From: Ypsolopha sequella
Taxonomy: Eukaryota; Arthropoda; Insecta; Lepidoptera; Ypsolophidae
Assembly: GCA_934047225.1 (NCBI GenBank)
Contig: OW204000.1
Coordinates: 15,518,001-15,582,000, forward strand
Direction of reading: 5' to 3'
Length of the DNA stretch: 64,000 nt
The position numbers were made by a program, and so were the translations under genes. Shown here piece by piece: positions 34,154-47,500 of this stretch. Numbering within the stretch: the first letter of the stretch is position 1; every line of letters begins with the position of its first letter. The notes under the pieces are model-generated. The model made no database searches, was not told the DNA's origin, and saw only the letters and a program-made list of their open reading frames with translations.

Positions 34154-34472
34154 ACCATAGACTTAGGGTGTGTTCATCAGATTAAACAAAATATACCCTT
34201 GATACTTGGTCCGAGAAATAAACATACTCAGCTATCGTGGGTAAGTCGGGTCATGTAAATAAGCAGATCAAACCAAGCACCATAGCACATACCATGGTGT
34301 TTTATAGTGACCTGAAGTAAGATACACGATGACGTTTGACAGCCAATTTTTCACCACGATTTTTGACGTTTGTTGAGGGTCATGAAATGACCGAATCGTG
34401 GGTATTTATAGTGGAAAATAGTAGTTTATTGTGATTTGATGACCGTAGCCTTAGTATATCCTAAGTCTATGG
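34154..34472 (+). mobile_element. MITE, GTGGTCATCAGATTA family, copy 2
   Basis: The outer ends CCATAGACTTAGG and CCTAAGTCTATGG are inverted repeats. Inside are GTGTTCATCAGATTAAAC, ATACCATGGTG, GACGTTTGACAGCCAATTT and TTTATTGTGATTTGATGACC. It is upstream of the crotonase gene. Confidence 0.85.
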
Positions 34473-35210
34473 TTCGAACGCTTCGAGCAAAAGTAACAGA
34501 AATAAAACCAGTAATTAAACTAATATTTTATACAAATAGATAGCTGCACTGTCGCCTTGAGATGTGCATCTCGATACCGTTGCGAAAGCGTTAATCGAAT
34601 GAACGCAAATCAAACTGTCGAAAATTTGAGAAGTAAATGAATCCCTTAGAGATGGCCTGCTTTCCTGTGTTTTTTCTAAATCAGTTAGTTGTATTTGCAT
34701 ATTATTAAGTAAAGAGAAAACGACAGGACAGTGATTAAGACAAGACTAAACAGACATTTCAGATAGGATATCTGAAAAAATACCTTACATATTATAAGGT
34801 ATACATATCATATCCCAAGTCTATAGACAAAATAGACAGATAAATAAGTAACCTCAAACATGGCTGTATGGGCTAAATTCCCTTTGCCTTTCCATTTCCC
34901 GGTACATTATACTTATCTATGCATAGAAATATGTGGTGTGAAATTGAAAAAAATGTCGAGGGTGGGAAAAAAGGCGCAAAAATATGATGGCGTCGTTTTT
35001 TGGTTTTATTGAAACAAACAAACAAACACAAACTGACAGGACCATTCCACCAGGTGATCCTCATGAGAGGATATAACACAGAGAAGAAAAGAAACGAAAA
35101 TAAGACCAGGCAGTATGGGCTTAATCCTTTAGCTTTTTCCATAAAGGAAAGAAAATTACAAAAAAAAACAAAAAAATCTTAAGAAAGAACATCGATTCGA
35201 TCGGTTCTAT
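34473..35210. other. Non-coding stretch
   Basis: No gene or repeat family recognised; short ORFs only. It ends at the flanking direct repeat of the element at 35211. Confidence 0.4.
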
Positions 35211-37339
35211 CTCAGAATAAGGAATACTAATAGAAGCCTGGCTAAAATAATACGCGGAGAAAGACACCTATCCTTGATTTTCTTACGACATTTTAGTGCG
35301 TTAGAGAGAGATAGATATGTATTACTTTTTTCTTAATTAGGTAGGTTGTCACTAGTTCGTTGCTTTGCTAGTGATGTAACAATGTCGATTTTTGACTACG
35401 ATAAATAAACCAAATCGAAATGAACCACGACCAATCTGCTTACTATTATACACATTATATCGTATCAAAGTGTGAAATAAAGAGAATGCAGGAGGCACCG
35501 ACCTTTCTGGTGACATCCTCTTGCTTTGGAAGGAGGCCAAGAGAATTAATAGCAAAGTGGTCTCTGTCTACCCCACCCCAGTGGGACACATGTTATATTG
35601 TGTAAATAAGGAATTAATGAAAGGATATCTTTCGTTTAGCATAATATTTTTTATTAAGTACAAATTACTATATCGTAGGCAGGTAGGTACATAAGTCAAG
35701 TCCAAAATTGTGCTTGTTTCTAGTACAAAAAATGCTGTAGCTTGTATCAGAGATACAATTTAAGTGGATACTTTTTAAGCCGCATCTTAACTCAATCAAA
35801 TAGATGTTCGTTGATGTCGCGTCTTTGTTCAATCAAGGAGGAAGGAATTAATCGCAACAATAGAAATCATAATAATCATAGACTTATAGGATTCGTAATA
35901 ATAATATTATGTCAATGATGAGCGATGACAGCGCAATTACTACAGAGGTAATTTCAATTTTTTCATTATTTCTATCAAATAAACATCAACAGCTTATCTT
36001 AAATAATAACTAATAACAAATATGAACGATTAAAATACCTAATAACCTGTAATAAGAAATCAAATTATGCGCAGTTCAAGTCAATAAGCATTCCCAAAAT
36101 TCATTTCACGATAGAACTACCCTGTCAAAGTACTTTTATTGTCAACCACTAAGTACGAAAATGTCTTGATCTGCGGAATTTCTTCGTGAAGTCGATCACG
36201 GAAGAAACGTACAATTTCTGAACAGGCCTTTCAGAACGATTTGCGAACATAGAAGTATGCACTTTTCTACACCACAGACATCCATAGGTACTGGTTCTGT
36301 TGCCTAAAATTGAAAAATTATCGAGTTAATATACTATAGTATAGTACAAACAAGATTGATAATGCAATTATACATAATTATTTAAAGGTAACCAATGTGT
36401 CTGTATCTGGTAAATGTAACGTCGCTAAAGCATCTGCTTTTAACCGTCTCCATTTTAAATTTTCGTTTGGTCCAAAAGAATCCGGCGTAAAGTGTTTCGA
36501 ACAAATATGACTGCTTTTTTAATTGCCCAATTTGGTCTAATTATTCGTCTAAGCCATTCACTTTTTAATTCTTCCCTTTTTGGAAATCTGTAACAAAAAA
36601 ATGTAGCGATATTTATTCGGCATTATTTTTCTTTTAACTCATGCTGCAATGAATCTGCGGTATTATCCTTTATGCACGGCTGCCGCGGCAACCAATGTTC
36701 GATAGTTTGCCACACGGACTTTAGTACATCACTATGCGAAAAAACATAACCTCTTATAGTCGGCAGAAAATCTATATAAAACAGGCAAATATCGGTGTAG
36801 AATTGAACACGAGTATGATTTACAAGAACTACTATTATTGTTACTGAGTTTTAGGTATGATCCTGCAACTTGTTAATATAAAAACTATCAGAACTCACCG
36901 ATGAAATGATATTGCTTCATTGTTGTTTTCTTTTCTTCCTGTATGCGATTTACAGCCTTCAATCGCACAAGACATTTTATTACAAAGTTAAAAAAACAAT
37001 CAACACAAACAATAATAAATCACACTTTCACGAATTTTGAGAGGAAGAGCACCAAAATATATAATTTCTCTCAGTGAAGCTGTAAACTTTCGCAAAATGG
37101 ATTAGACATTTCGATGCCACCAAATCAAGATGTGATGCACGCAACGAACGATATTACAACACAACGATACAATGATGAGACATATTTAATTTGATGGTAT
37201 TATAATGAAAAAATATAAAGTAAGTGCGGTCCGCTGTTTCATTCACTCGTACACAGGAGTAATTTACGTTAGATGAGTACAATGGCTAATGCCCAGTTCT
37301 TATTTTAGTCAGGCTTCTATTTGTATTCCTTATTCTGAG
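35211..37339 (-). mobile_element. THAP-domain TIR element, copy A (P-superfamily-like)
   Basis: The 2129-bp element starts CTCAGAATAAGGAATAC and ends with the inverted GTATTCCTTATTCTGAG; the similarity continues about 40 bases (AGAAGCCTGGCTAAAATAA). A direct repeat (GTTCTAT core, GGTTCTATC including end bases) flanks it, consistent with an 8-bp target duplication. On the minus strand it carries a two-exon THAP gene remnant (36899-36975 and the exon starting at 36587). No catalytic transposase domain is seen. THAP plus an 8-bp duplication suggests the P superfamily; hAT is the alternative. Copy B is at 48231-51049 in opposite orientation. Confidence 0.82.
36440..36975 (-). pseudogene. THAP-domain gene remnant in copy A
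   Basis: Exon 1 (36899-36975) begins [15 protein letters not shown] and ends in SFHR with a GTGAGT donor. Exon 2 begins at 36587 after TTACAG and continues [14 protein letters not shown], giving the Cys pair and FP motif of a THAP domain. A one-base deletion near 36514-36520, in the run of T on the plus strand, shifts the frame before the second Cys/His pair. Copy B has no deletion there but has an in-frame TGA instead. Confidence 0.75.
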
Positions 37340-37393
37340 GTTCTATCCATGGATGTATATAGGTTCATGGTTCTATCATAGCCTTTTCTAACA

Positions 37394-37472
37394 CTGCGTT
37401 CCGAAATAGAATTACAATGTATCATAAGCCATTCCTTCATGATTTTAGCGATATATTTCTATTTCGGACCAC
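37394..37472. mobile_element. MITE of the TGCGGTCCGAAATAGAATTA family
   Basis: Ends CTGCGTTCCGAAATAGAATT and ATTTCTATTTCGGACCA are inverted; the interior has CATAAGCCATTC and TTTTAGCGATAT as in the 17.4-kb cluster. It has lost about 20 bases. Confidence 0.75.
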
Positions 37473-37818
37473 ATTTGACAGATCGAGTGTTGCTATTATT
37501 CGATAAATAAAATAGGAAAAGATATACGTTGATATGTCGATATCGATATTTACTGCAGCAAGACGTATGGTAGTAAAGCGCGTTTATGAGATATTTCAAC
37601 AATCGAGATAATAAAATTTACAGTCGAGATAAACGTCCACCTTGTTGATCGGTTGAATGATCGAGACATTTTTCGATTGTTCCAAGATATGAGATATGCT
37701 CCTTTAGTAATATAAGTATGCAGTTTTATTCGTAATGACTTTACGAATAATACATTTTGAATAGTGGGTTTTTATTATAATCGATTCAAATAATAAGCCA
37801 CCGAGGATGACTATTCTA

Positions 37819-37971
37819 GAGTGCGGTTCAGAAAATTGGTAATACGCCATTATATTGGCAATAACGACGTCTTTACGAGATGAATGGATAAAATATAATT
37901 TCATATCTTTGGATTCGATGATATAAATGCAACCAAATAACGACGTGTTACCTATTTTCTGAACCGCACTC
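37819..37971. mobile_element. MITE with GAGTGCGGTTCAGAAAAT ends, TA duplication
   Basis: GAGTGCGGTTCAGAAAAT and ATTTTCTGAACCGCACTC are exact inverted ends, flanked by TA at 37817-37818 and 37972-37973. This suits a Tc1/mariner-type non-autonomous element. Confidence 0.88.
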
Positions 37972-38398
37972 TACGGTTGATAGTAGATACTTATACGACA
38001 CGAGTTTTTCATTTCATTCACAATGCAATGCGTGATGACGTGGTATTTTAGTCCATTATCTATCGACTTCGAGAAGATATGTAAATGTTAATTGATTTAA
38101 ATCGAGGGAGCTGACCAAAATAACAACGATAAACCATTTATTTGCTGGACTAGAATCATCAAATTGGCTGTAACTATCGCCTGTAGCACCCTTTGTTTTT
38201 TTAGTTCTCTGAAAAGTATGGATCAAAATAAAATAGGTACTTATATATTTTTAATAAATAAATATATAAATATTTAATAAATACTTATATATTAATATAT
38301 TTTTTAATCGGAATCATACTCAATTTCTTCATCACTGTCATCATCATCATCACCAACATTTATTATAAACCTATCTTGTACATTGTGTATGAGGTGAT

Positions 38399-38655
38399 CT
38401 AACTGATTATATTAATGTTGTCTTCGACTTTTTCAATGACGTGCTTGATGCAGCTCTTCCAACTATCGGCTGTTACCATGTTCAGCGCCTCCAAAAACAA
38501 ACCCTCTACCTCTTCCAGCTTGAAAGACTTGTACTGTCTAGCGACGTGCCCTTTCGCCTGTGCCAACACGAGCTCAATTGGATTGAGCTCGCAGTGGTGT
38601 AGAGGCAACCGCAAGACTGTCACGCTACGCTCTTTCACCATCTCGTCAACGACAT
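38399..38655 (-). pseudogene. C-terminal fragment of a Tc1/mariner-type (DDE) transposase
   Basis: The frame reads ...KYVVDEMVKERSVTVLRLPL, then HHCELNPIELVLAQAKGHVA and a C-terminal HVIEKVEDN. This matches the last third of the DDE superfamily found in Tc1/mariner-like insect transposases (the P-x2-H-x-ELNPIE region). A stop codon lies just upstream in frame and the N-terminal two thirds are missing, so it is a dead fragment. It abuts the non-LTR endonuclease fragment that follows on the plus strand. Confidence 0.85.
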
Positions 38656-38755
38656 ACTTTTCTGCTAACTACTTTACTTTTCTGATATCGCAGACGAAAT
38701 CGATCGCTACCAAGTCGTTGACTGCCACAAGCTCATAAAACTTGAAAGCTGCAAA

Positions 38756-39215
38756 GATATTTTAACACCCGAATTCAATATCAAAATAGTAACCTTTAAA
38801 CTGAGAAGCATGCAAAAAAACATTGATGATTTTACAGTGATGCTCACCCGCTTAGACTTGTCTTTCGATTTCATTGTCCTTACTGAATGTAGGTTAAACG
38901 AAAGTTCAATTGTAGCTCAAATAACTGGATATAACGTATTTCAGTCCCGATCTCATATTAACCAAAATAGTGGTGTGGTGGTGTATGTCAGGGATAATTG
39001 GTCAGCGGCCGCTTACGAACCACAAGTCAATGAAGCTGACTGCATAGTCGTCGACGTACATAATGGTCCAACTACGAGTATAATAGGTGTATATAGATCC
39101 CCCTCCTTTAACAATGCTGCAATCTTCCTTCAATCATTAGATTCTCTACTTGATTCCCTCGGCACTCATTCTTTTATTATTCTTGCCGGGGATTTAAACA
39201 TTAAAACATGCCTGA
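38756..39215 (+). pseudogene. Endonuclease fragment of a non-LTR retrotransposon
   Basis: The frame contains FDFIVLTECRLNESS, GYNVFQSRSHINQNSGVVVY, IGVYRSP and FIILAGDLNIK, the motif order of the APE-type endonuclease domain in Jockey/CR1-type ORF2 proteins. It begins without a proper start and breaks off after GDLNIKTCL, before the catalytic SDH segment and all of the reverse transcriptase. The longer fragment at 55948 could belong to the same family but does not overlap it. Confidence 0.85.
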
Positions 39216-40378
39216 TAGCTCCGATCGAAATAGTGCCGAGTACTTTTGTATGATAAAGCAACAAAATAACAAGATTAACAACGTACAAGTAACAGTAACA
39301 ACACAAACAGAAACTTAAGTAACAAAACTGGGAAAGCTACGCGCAACACGACAAGACACATTCGAACAGTCCAGAGATTGGAAGCCGAATAATTCTAAAT
39401 AATGTTCTATTTGAATAAGGGATGTACGATAATAAAAAGACAAAAATCGCGTATAAGCTCGTCGACATTTTCTGTACCTATCTTTTTAAAATATTTTTTA
39501 TCATTTAAAGCATTCTAATAATATTTAGATTTTCCGAAGGGACGGATTTCTAAATAAATCATACAATCTGAATATTACTTAATAATTAATATATTGTAGC
39601 ATTATTTTTTTGCTTGTAGTGTATTATACTGAGTTAAAATATGAGCTTGCCATTGAATCGACATCGATATAATAATTAGATTTTGCAATAACATTAATGT
39701 TAAAGAATTCAAGAAATACACTTAATATTTCTTCAATACATTTCTAATTTTTCGTTTCACATCAGACACATTAAGAAAAAATATGCTTGTTAGAAACAAG
39801 AATCAACAAAGGTGTACATACCTTTTCTCATTCACAGTCAGATATACAGATAAACAGCGTCTGCTACCTACAATTTGATTTTTCAGATATACCTTTATAA
39901 TCTCTTTCAATTTTGCATTCGAAATCACGTTAAAATGGCGCTACTTGGATACCTGTTTTTTAAGCTGACAAAACCTGTCTTTTATGTTGACAATTACTGA
40001 GATTACGTTACGGTTTTAAAAGATTAGTTGTCAATTATTATAAAATTGCAAGTATTTATTTTCGATAATAACTGTGAAGCAAACTTAAAAAGGCCATGTG
40101 GATTTTTTTTTCAAAAAGTTTATGTAAAATTGTATTTTTGTTAAATTTTGCGTCACTTGACCGTATGAGTTTTCGAGTATAAGAAACGCCGTCAATTTTA
40201 TGATATCGATAAGAGCAGCACTGGCTGAAAAGTGGCAACGGGAGTATTATATTCCTTGGTGGCAACAATTTGCTTTTCGAGTTGTCAAACGAGTTCCTCG
40301 AATTAAAAATCCTGCTTTTTTTAGATTTTTAACTAATTTTCTTCGTCTCTTGTTTGATACATTACAAAATTAACAAAT
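39216..40378. other. AT-rich stretch upstream of LENG1
   Basis: No gene recognised. The LENG1 promoter should be in its last few hundred bases; no TATA box is placed. Confidence 0.4.
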
Positions 40379-41413
40379 ATGAATATTTTACCTAAGAAAC
40401 GGTTTGTAATTTGTTTGATATAATTGCTCATAACTTTAAAAATACATGGAACTATGTTTTATTTTGTTAGCCTAAACTAGATCAGATTTAATAAATACTT
40501 AGTCAGCCCCACACTCACAGCATGATTGATTTGCAGGTGGCATGTAAGAACTAAGGAGAATATCGCAAGAGTGAGAAAAGACGAGGCTGAGGCAGCAGAA
40601 AAAGAGAAGCAAGAGCAACAGAGGATAGAGACTGCCGATCGTGAAGCTCGGTTGAATGTGCTCAAGAATAAGAGTAAACAGAAGTTATTAGAATCTGGAG
40701 TCAGATCTCCACGAGAAGACGAGACACAGGCACCAAATACACACATAAACTTATTTTGTGATTTGGAACATGCAGTTAAGACAACAAACAAAGAACACGA
40801 TGAAGAAGTTAAAAATAAAAAAGAAGAATATGAGAAAAAAATTGGATATCTGACCTATCTTGGCCAAGATACAAATGAAGCTCATGGAAAAAAAAATTGG
40901 TATGAAACATTACCAGAATCGTCCCGTTTTTCACGGTCTAGTGATATCAAAGACACCTACGAAAAACTGGTACTCAAAGATGCTGACGGAAAGCCTAAAA
41001 TTAAAGAATTAGATGTTAAAGATGGTGAAGTTTCATGGAAAGCCAAACAACGCTTGGATCCTATAAATGACTTTAAAAAATATTGTTTTAATGATAAAAG
41101 GGTTAAAAGGTTTGATCAAACCAAATCAGACCAACAATCTTCTCTCATTGGATCAAGTAAAGACAAACATAAAAGCAAAAAAAAGAAACATTTAAAAGTG
41201 AAAGATAGAGAAGATGAAAAGAAAATGAAATTGCTCAAACTCAGAGAAGCAAGACTTAAACGTGAGCAACAGGAGAAAAACAGAACTGAAATGTTTCTAT
41301 CAGGTCTAAATGGCAGCACATCTACAAGCAAAAAGCCTATCACTCCTCCGAGAGTGAAACCAAAATACAATTCCCAGTTTAATCCTGAGCTTGCTAGGCA
41401 GAACTACCAGTAA
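40379..41413 (+). CDS. LENG1: LENG1 homologue (leukocyte receptor cluster member 1)
   Basis: LENG1 is a conserved nuclear, coiled-coil protein associated in other species with the spliceosome; its exact role is not settled. Exon 1 is 40379-40401 (MNILPKK plus two bases) and exon 2 is 40537-41413, joined through a split Arg codon at GT-AG sites; total 299 residues. The N-terminus [20 protein letters not shown] is the family hallmark. It is followed by a charged helix (EAEAAEKEKQEQQR), IGYLTYLGQDTNEA and WYETLP in the expected order, then a Lys-rich tail (KDKHKSKKKKHLK). TAA is followed 40 bases later by AATAAA. It converges with strumpellin, whose stop is 115 bases away. Confidence 0.93.
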
Positions 41414-41441
41414 ATTAAGGAAACAACATGTCAACATAGAT

Positions 41442-41458
41442 TTTATTTAGTTAATAAA
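41442..41458. terminator. Back-to-back poly(A) signals of LENG1 and WASHC5
   Basis: AATAAA on the plus strand at 41453-41458 serves LENG1. TTTATT at 41442-41447 is AATAAA on the minus strand, 81 bases past the strumpellin stop. The two mature 3' ends should overlap. Confidence 0.65.
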
Positions 41459-41527
41459 AATATTTATAGTATATGCACAAGTTTCAATATAAAAAGTTAC
41501 TTTATCTATGGTTTAATATGGAATGTA

Positions 41528-44500
41528 TTATTTTACTGAAACATGAATCAATAGTGCAAGCGGAAGCTTGTCTTCCAGTTTACTGTAAGGATAATTAAAT
41601 GTTTCACTGAATAACTCCAATATTCTAACTAGAAAGATACTATCACAGCCAGCATCAGGCAATTTTGATCTGAAATTAGAAAATTAATACACTATAATAA
41701 TTAGAATATCATACACAGTAACCAGGTTCCATCAACATAGAAATTATAAGTTTGTTAAAAATCAGGTTAGAAAGTCATACACAGTAAGTAACCAGGTTCC
41801 ATCAACATAGAAATTATAAGTTTGTTAAAAATCAGGGGATCTAAAAAGGCCGACTTGTGTGAATCATAAAATGATTTGAAAGTAGAGTTTTTTCACGCAT
41901 GCAAAATAGACGGCACTAGAACAGAATCATAATGTGATTTATGCAAAATGGCCTTTTTAGAGGACCTGCTTTACAAGATCCCACTTCTCATGCCAAGTTT
42001 TAGCTCGATCGGCCGAGTTGTTAACAAATTATGCCACGGACAGACCCCAAGCTTCTTCACTATGAGAGATTTTGTTCATAGACAAAACCCAAAAAGGGTT
42101 GTAATTTGTAGATATTTGTAATGAAAGATCCCAAGTTTCACCAATTTAAAATAAATCAAGGGGTGGGTCTCATTATTTCCACTGAGAATAACCATTGACG
42201 GTTATTCTGATACTACATGTATCACTATTTCCATTGCGTTTTTAAAATCGCGACGCCGCACAATGGGCGAAAAATCGGGGTTCCCTTTCGTAGGATTTAA
42301 AAAAAAACAGTTTATTTTCGGCAGTTTTAGGTATGCAGTTGTGTTAAGGACATCAAAACATAAAATAAATGTAGCGGTCAAGAGTTTCTGTCTTTAGTGT
42401 ATAACATGATCTAAGCGTTTATACGTTTGGAATGTATGAAAATGGAATTTGTTTTCCCCATAACTTTTTTCGTTATTACTCGTTAGGGCTGAATCTTTTA
42501 GGAATGTGTGTGGAGATCATAACAAAACTATACAACCAATGACCTTGACCCCGGATGGTCCCGTTTGATAGATATGACCAAACGAAAAATACATATTTAG
42601 GAATTATGTCCCAAAGAGCAAATGGACGTGCTACAATGGTCGAGAGCACGTTCTTGTTTTCGCATTAAGTTCTAAAAACAGTCGAGTAAAAGTGCTGTAA
42701 ACGTTTACTCGACGCGAAAAAGGCGCAAATTATTCAGACTAAAGTCCTATTAAAGTGGAATAAGCGCTGAGTAAGCAGCAAAAAGATGCTGTAAGATTTG
42801 AGTAGAAGTGGTAGAAAACACTAAGAGTGTTTTAAGAGCCACCAAAATGCGTATATAGGATATTTAGTTCAATAAACGCAATTGATTTGCTATTATAAAG
42901 ATAAAGTGTGCTATAATAGCAGCCGAATGGCTTTAATTCGCTATTTTAGTTCTATAACAGCGAATAGAATGCTTTTACTCGACTAATAAGTGCTGTAAAC
43001 GATCTTAGGGAGGCTTTTATACCACTAACTTAATGAAAATTTTCAACTTAACGAGTGCGAAGTGCTTGTACATGTGTGCTACATTATATTTGTAAAACAA
43101 AATAAACTACATTTCAAATGTAATTACTTTTATATCAAGTTTTTGAACAACTAATGTGTTTATTTTTACTGTTCGTGTAGCTACTCCAAAACATCATGCG
43201 CAACAAGCTTTATTGATAAACCCAAAGGCATTTTTACATAAACAATCATGAGCTGCCTATTTTCTTAAATTTGACGACTAATTTATAAAATTAAATATTT
43301 TTTAAATAATTATTTTTAATGCTATGTCCATATTGATAATCTAGTAGCAGTTACAGCTAACTTATTCCATTAAAAGTCGAGTAAGAGTGCTGGTCACCAC
43401 ATTTATAGCACACGATGTCGCCATGATAACAGGATTTAGGGTTCGCTTGATACGAGACCAAAAAAACCAATTTAATTATGATTATTTTTCTTTAAAGGAG
43501 CATCTTATTTCATAAAACAATGCCAGACTTCTTGGATGTTGATACCTTTCTTAACAAAGATGATTTAAAACAATTTCTTCCATTTGTTTTTATCCATTTT
43601 GATAGCAAAATACTCGCGAAAACGTCTTCAAGGTATCGATCGACAAAATGGACGGACTTGTGCTGTTACTGTTTCCCAGAACTCTACAATACTACTTTTA
43701 GCTAAATATCGTATAAAAGCTCTTAATTACACTACAGCTCCTGGACAAACGTTTTTAATTCTATTAAACGAGTTAGTCTATAAGCGTGCAGCAATGTTGC
43801 CATAAGCAATTCGATTGCGTTTATAGAGCTTTTATAGAAACATAAAAGAGAACTGAGTAACGGCTGTATAAAAGCACCCAATTCAGCAAATCAGCTATTC
43901 TACAGCTATTATACGACTGTTATAGATCAAACGATCGAATAACGAGTATTTTAGCATCTACTAAAAGGTGGAGTAAAAGTGCTTAAACATAGTGCTGTAA
44001 ACGTTTATTCGACGTCCTTAAAGCACACATTAGCAAATATTGCCAAATAGTCGAGATAACCGCTATTATACGATAAATGGGTGTTTTAAGAACGGTTACT
44101 CGGCTCTTATACGATTAAAGGCTGAGTAAACAAATTCTTATTCGACTATTTTGCTGCTTGGGGTTGTATCAGGTGGAATAAGTTTCAAATTAGTTTGCCA
44201 CAGGTTTGTGATGAACCTCATTGCATCCTGGCCATCTGCCAAGATGTCAGAAATTTGAATAACATGACGGTTCGATTCCATTTTCATACATTCCAAACGT
44301 ATAAACGCTTAGATCATGTTATACACTAAAGACAGAAACTCTTGACCGCTACATTTATTTTATGTTTTGATGTCCTTAACACAAATGCATACCTAAAACT
44401 GCCGAAAATAAACTGTTTTTTTTTTTAATCCTACGAAAGGGAACCCCGATTTTAGCCCATTGTGCGTCGACTTAACGGTCGCTTATCAGACGCCGCAATT

Positions 44501-47500
44501 TCCTCTACCAATAGATAGGTACTGGCGACTGAGAATGTTTTTGATGGATTAATTGTCAATAAGTCGACAATGATTGTTTGAGAAATCGGGTATCACTATT
44601 TCCATTCGATGTTTTTCACGTCAATGGCTATTGTGAGACGGATTTGCATAAATCTGGCAGTATCAGAATTTCCATTCCAATGGAAAATGGAAATAATGAG
44701 ACCCACCCAAATCAAGCATTAACTTTTATATTGTCACTTTATCACATCGTTTTCTGTTTCTGGAACCTTCATCAATGCGATAAGCCAAATTTATGATAGA
44801 AAAGGGTTTTCGCTTTTTAACGAAATCCTAAAAATGATGAAATAATTACTTCGTTAGTGTAACGCTTCTCGTATAACTACAGAGAAAGTTTATGAAGTTA
44901 TCAATATTGTTGGTGCATGATTGGTGCAGGACCGTGTAGATTCCAATTAAAAGAGGATAGCCATCAATATACTCTCCTGGTTTTCTTGTGATAAGATCTC
45001 CTGAAACAAGAAAAAGGGTTACTTTACATACAATCTCTGTCCCTTTTATTTAATCCGTTGATGTATTTTGTACCCATATTATGAAGTATGAAATAAGAAC
45101 TTTATGATAATCTTTCAACAAAAAGTTAAAAATAGGTGCGAGGAGGACCGCGTTAGGTTGCTGGTGATCATACATTCTGGTGCCGAGCGGAGCGAAGCGA
45201 CACCTTCAGTTTTATTTTTAATGTGAGGCATTAAAAGTGATAAGATAAGTGACTAGGGAAAGAGGCAGAGACGGTGTGTCTATGTTTACTTGTCAAAAAT
45301 AATAACATTTTTTCAAGGTTATTTGTTACAACTCTACCTTAAAGTTTTAAGTTTGGTCAGATTGTAGTAAATACTTTAAAGTAAAACAACAATGAAAAAT
45401 CTAATTACAGGGGTGCCGAATTGTTTGTCAAGCGCTACAATTTTTAGCGCCTTGTTTTTTGTCGCCTTTTTGTTGTAGCATCTATATAAATTATTGTTAT
45501 TTACTATTTTTTTAGGGTTGCGTTCCCGTATTGTGTGGTGGGTACCACACAATACGCGTACTCCAATATTTACGGCTTTGTTGGTCTAATAAAAATGAAT
45601 TTGAAAAGTGATCAAAATGAGTACTTAACACTACTATAAATAACTACCCTAATATTTCTCCAAGTCGACGCCCTTGCCTGACTTAAAATATAAAACTTAA
45701 GCAACAGAATTGGTTTCGTACTAGGTAATTTCTTTTTTATTTTACCTATGACAAAAAAATATTACAATACCGAAGCTGAAGACAAATATAATATACCCGG
45801 TGTAAATAGACTGCTAGCTTTAAATAAAACTCCATATTCTCCCGATCATACTGAACCAATTCTCCCAAGAAACATGCCCGCGCAAACCATTCGATTAGGG
45901 AAATATCTAAAGTTTTAACAAAAATGCATGAACCCTAATACATCGAGATACGGGCGTTTTTCGAGGCAGCGTAGTCCGTGAAACAGCTGTTCACGCGCAG
46001 CGTTCTAAAATAGACCTTCCTCCTACGAAACAAAGTCTTTAAGTTACAGTTGAATATCTTCTATTAAAGACATGCGCGGGTATTTTTCTTCAGAGAGTTG
46101 TTCAGTATGATCAGTATACGATGTGGTTTTATTTAAAGTTCGTAGACTATTTACATCTGTATAATAAATTATATAGTTTCTTAATATACGATAAGTACCT
46201 GTGGTAGGACATATTTGTAGCCTAGGCAGTTGAGAGATCAATAGTATGGCAAGAAGGCTATTCAAATCATTATTGGAAAACTCCGGGGCATTTTTGAGAT
46301 AGATTTTTCCGTAGGGATCATAAATGCCACATCTGGTCAAATAGTCTTCTAAGTTGCGCATGAGTTCCGTTGACACTTTTAACTCGGCCGTTTCGGGGCT
46401 GGATTTGTCTTTCAATTCATTTAACAAAGACCTGAAAATAATTTGCACCTATTAATTATACATTAATAATTTTATCGTTGCATACATGTAGCACCAATCA
46501 GCACCATAGATATCATTCTCACACAGCACATAGGGTAGCATTCCAATACGCCATGGTAAATGTAAAATTTAAACTGTCTTTAGAAATGTAAAGTGAATTT
46601 TACATTTCTGACAAGATGTAGTCGTTTTCACTCGGGTGGTTGTAGAACGGGTGACAGTTCATTTTTACCTTTACCCTGGCGTTTAGGAACGTATTATTTA
46701 TCTATCAGTGATGATTATGTGTACATGCATAGATTCGCTATTCTAAATCTATGTGTACATGTATGGGTTACGTCAACATAAAATGATACTCGGCTTGAAA
46801 TAAAAAATACAATGCAACGACATGAATCCCCGAGAGGGTGTCAGAGTTGTATCCGATTATGGGCTGTGAAATGCAAGTCACAGTCTACAATCATGCATCC
46901 ACATTTCATTGACGATTATTATGTTCCAATGTGATGAGTGGCGAGCTCTATCGCCGTACTTCGGGCACAAATATGGACGCACAACTTAACGTGCCTTCCG
47001 AAGCACGCAGACCGAGGAAAAATGTGTCCCTACGGGATTTAAACCTCCTGATTAGTACTCTACTAGCACTCGAACTACTAGACCACACGGTCATTCGGCT
47101 TAAGACACGGACTTTAGAAATGATAAGATTGATAAGTCATGCATGATGACTAAATAACCGAACTACTGATACATAGGGATGAAAGACACTGCATGAGTTT
47201 TTTCGGAATTTCTATAGGTACACCAAACCCATGCAAATAAATAAAATGAAAATGTCTGTCTGTGATTTTGAAATAAAGGTACAATCTTAAGCTAATATTA
47301 AAGCCGATTCTGAAGGCTTTAATATTAGTTTTAGTGGTATCAAAACTTAATTTTCTTCATTTCAAAATAATCCTTAAGAGCGGTTAGCAGCTGCATTGTG
47401 AAAAACCTGTCTTTTTCTAATTAATCGGAACACTTATATTCAAAATTCACTCAATAGTTCCTCAACCAAACCTTATTACCTGTTTTGTGTAAACTGTCAT

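Noticed and set aside
34061..34258. 65-codon plus-strand ORF starting MASSKPNQSG
   Set aside because: More than half of it lies in a MITE that recurs elsewhere; no domain or splice support.
43520..43805. Possible transposase ORFs in the 42-44.7 kb element
   Set aside because: Two short overlapping frames without DDE, zinc-finger or helix-turn-helix patterns; likely chance.
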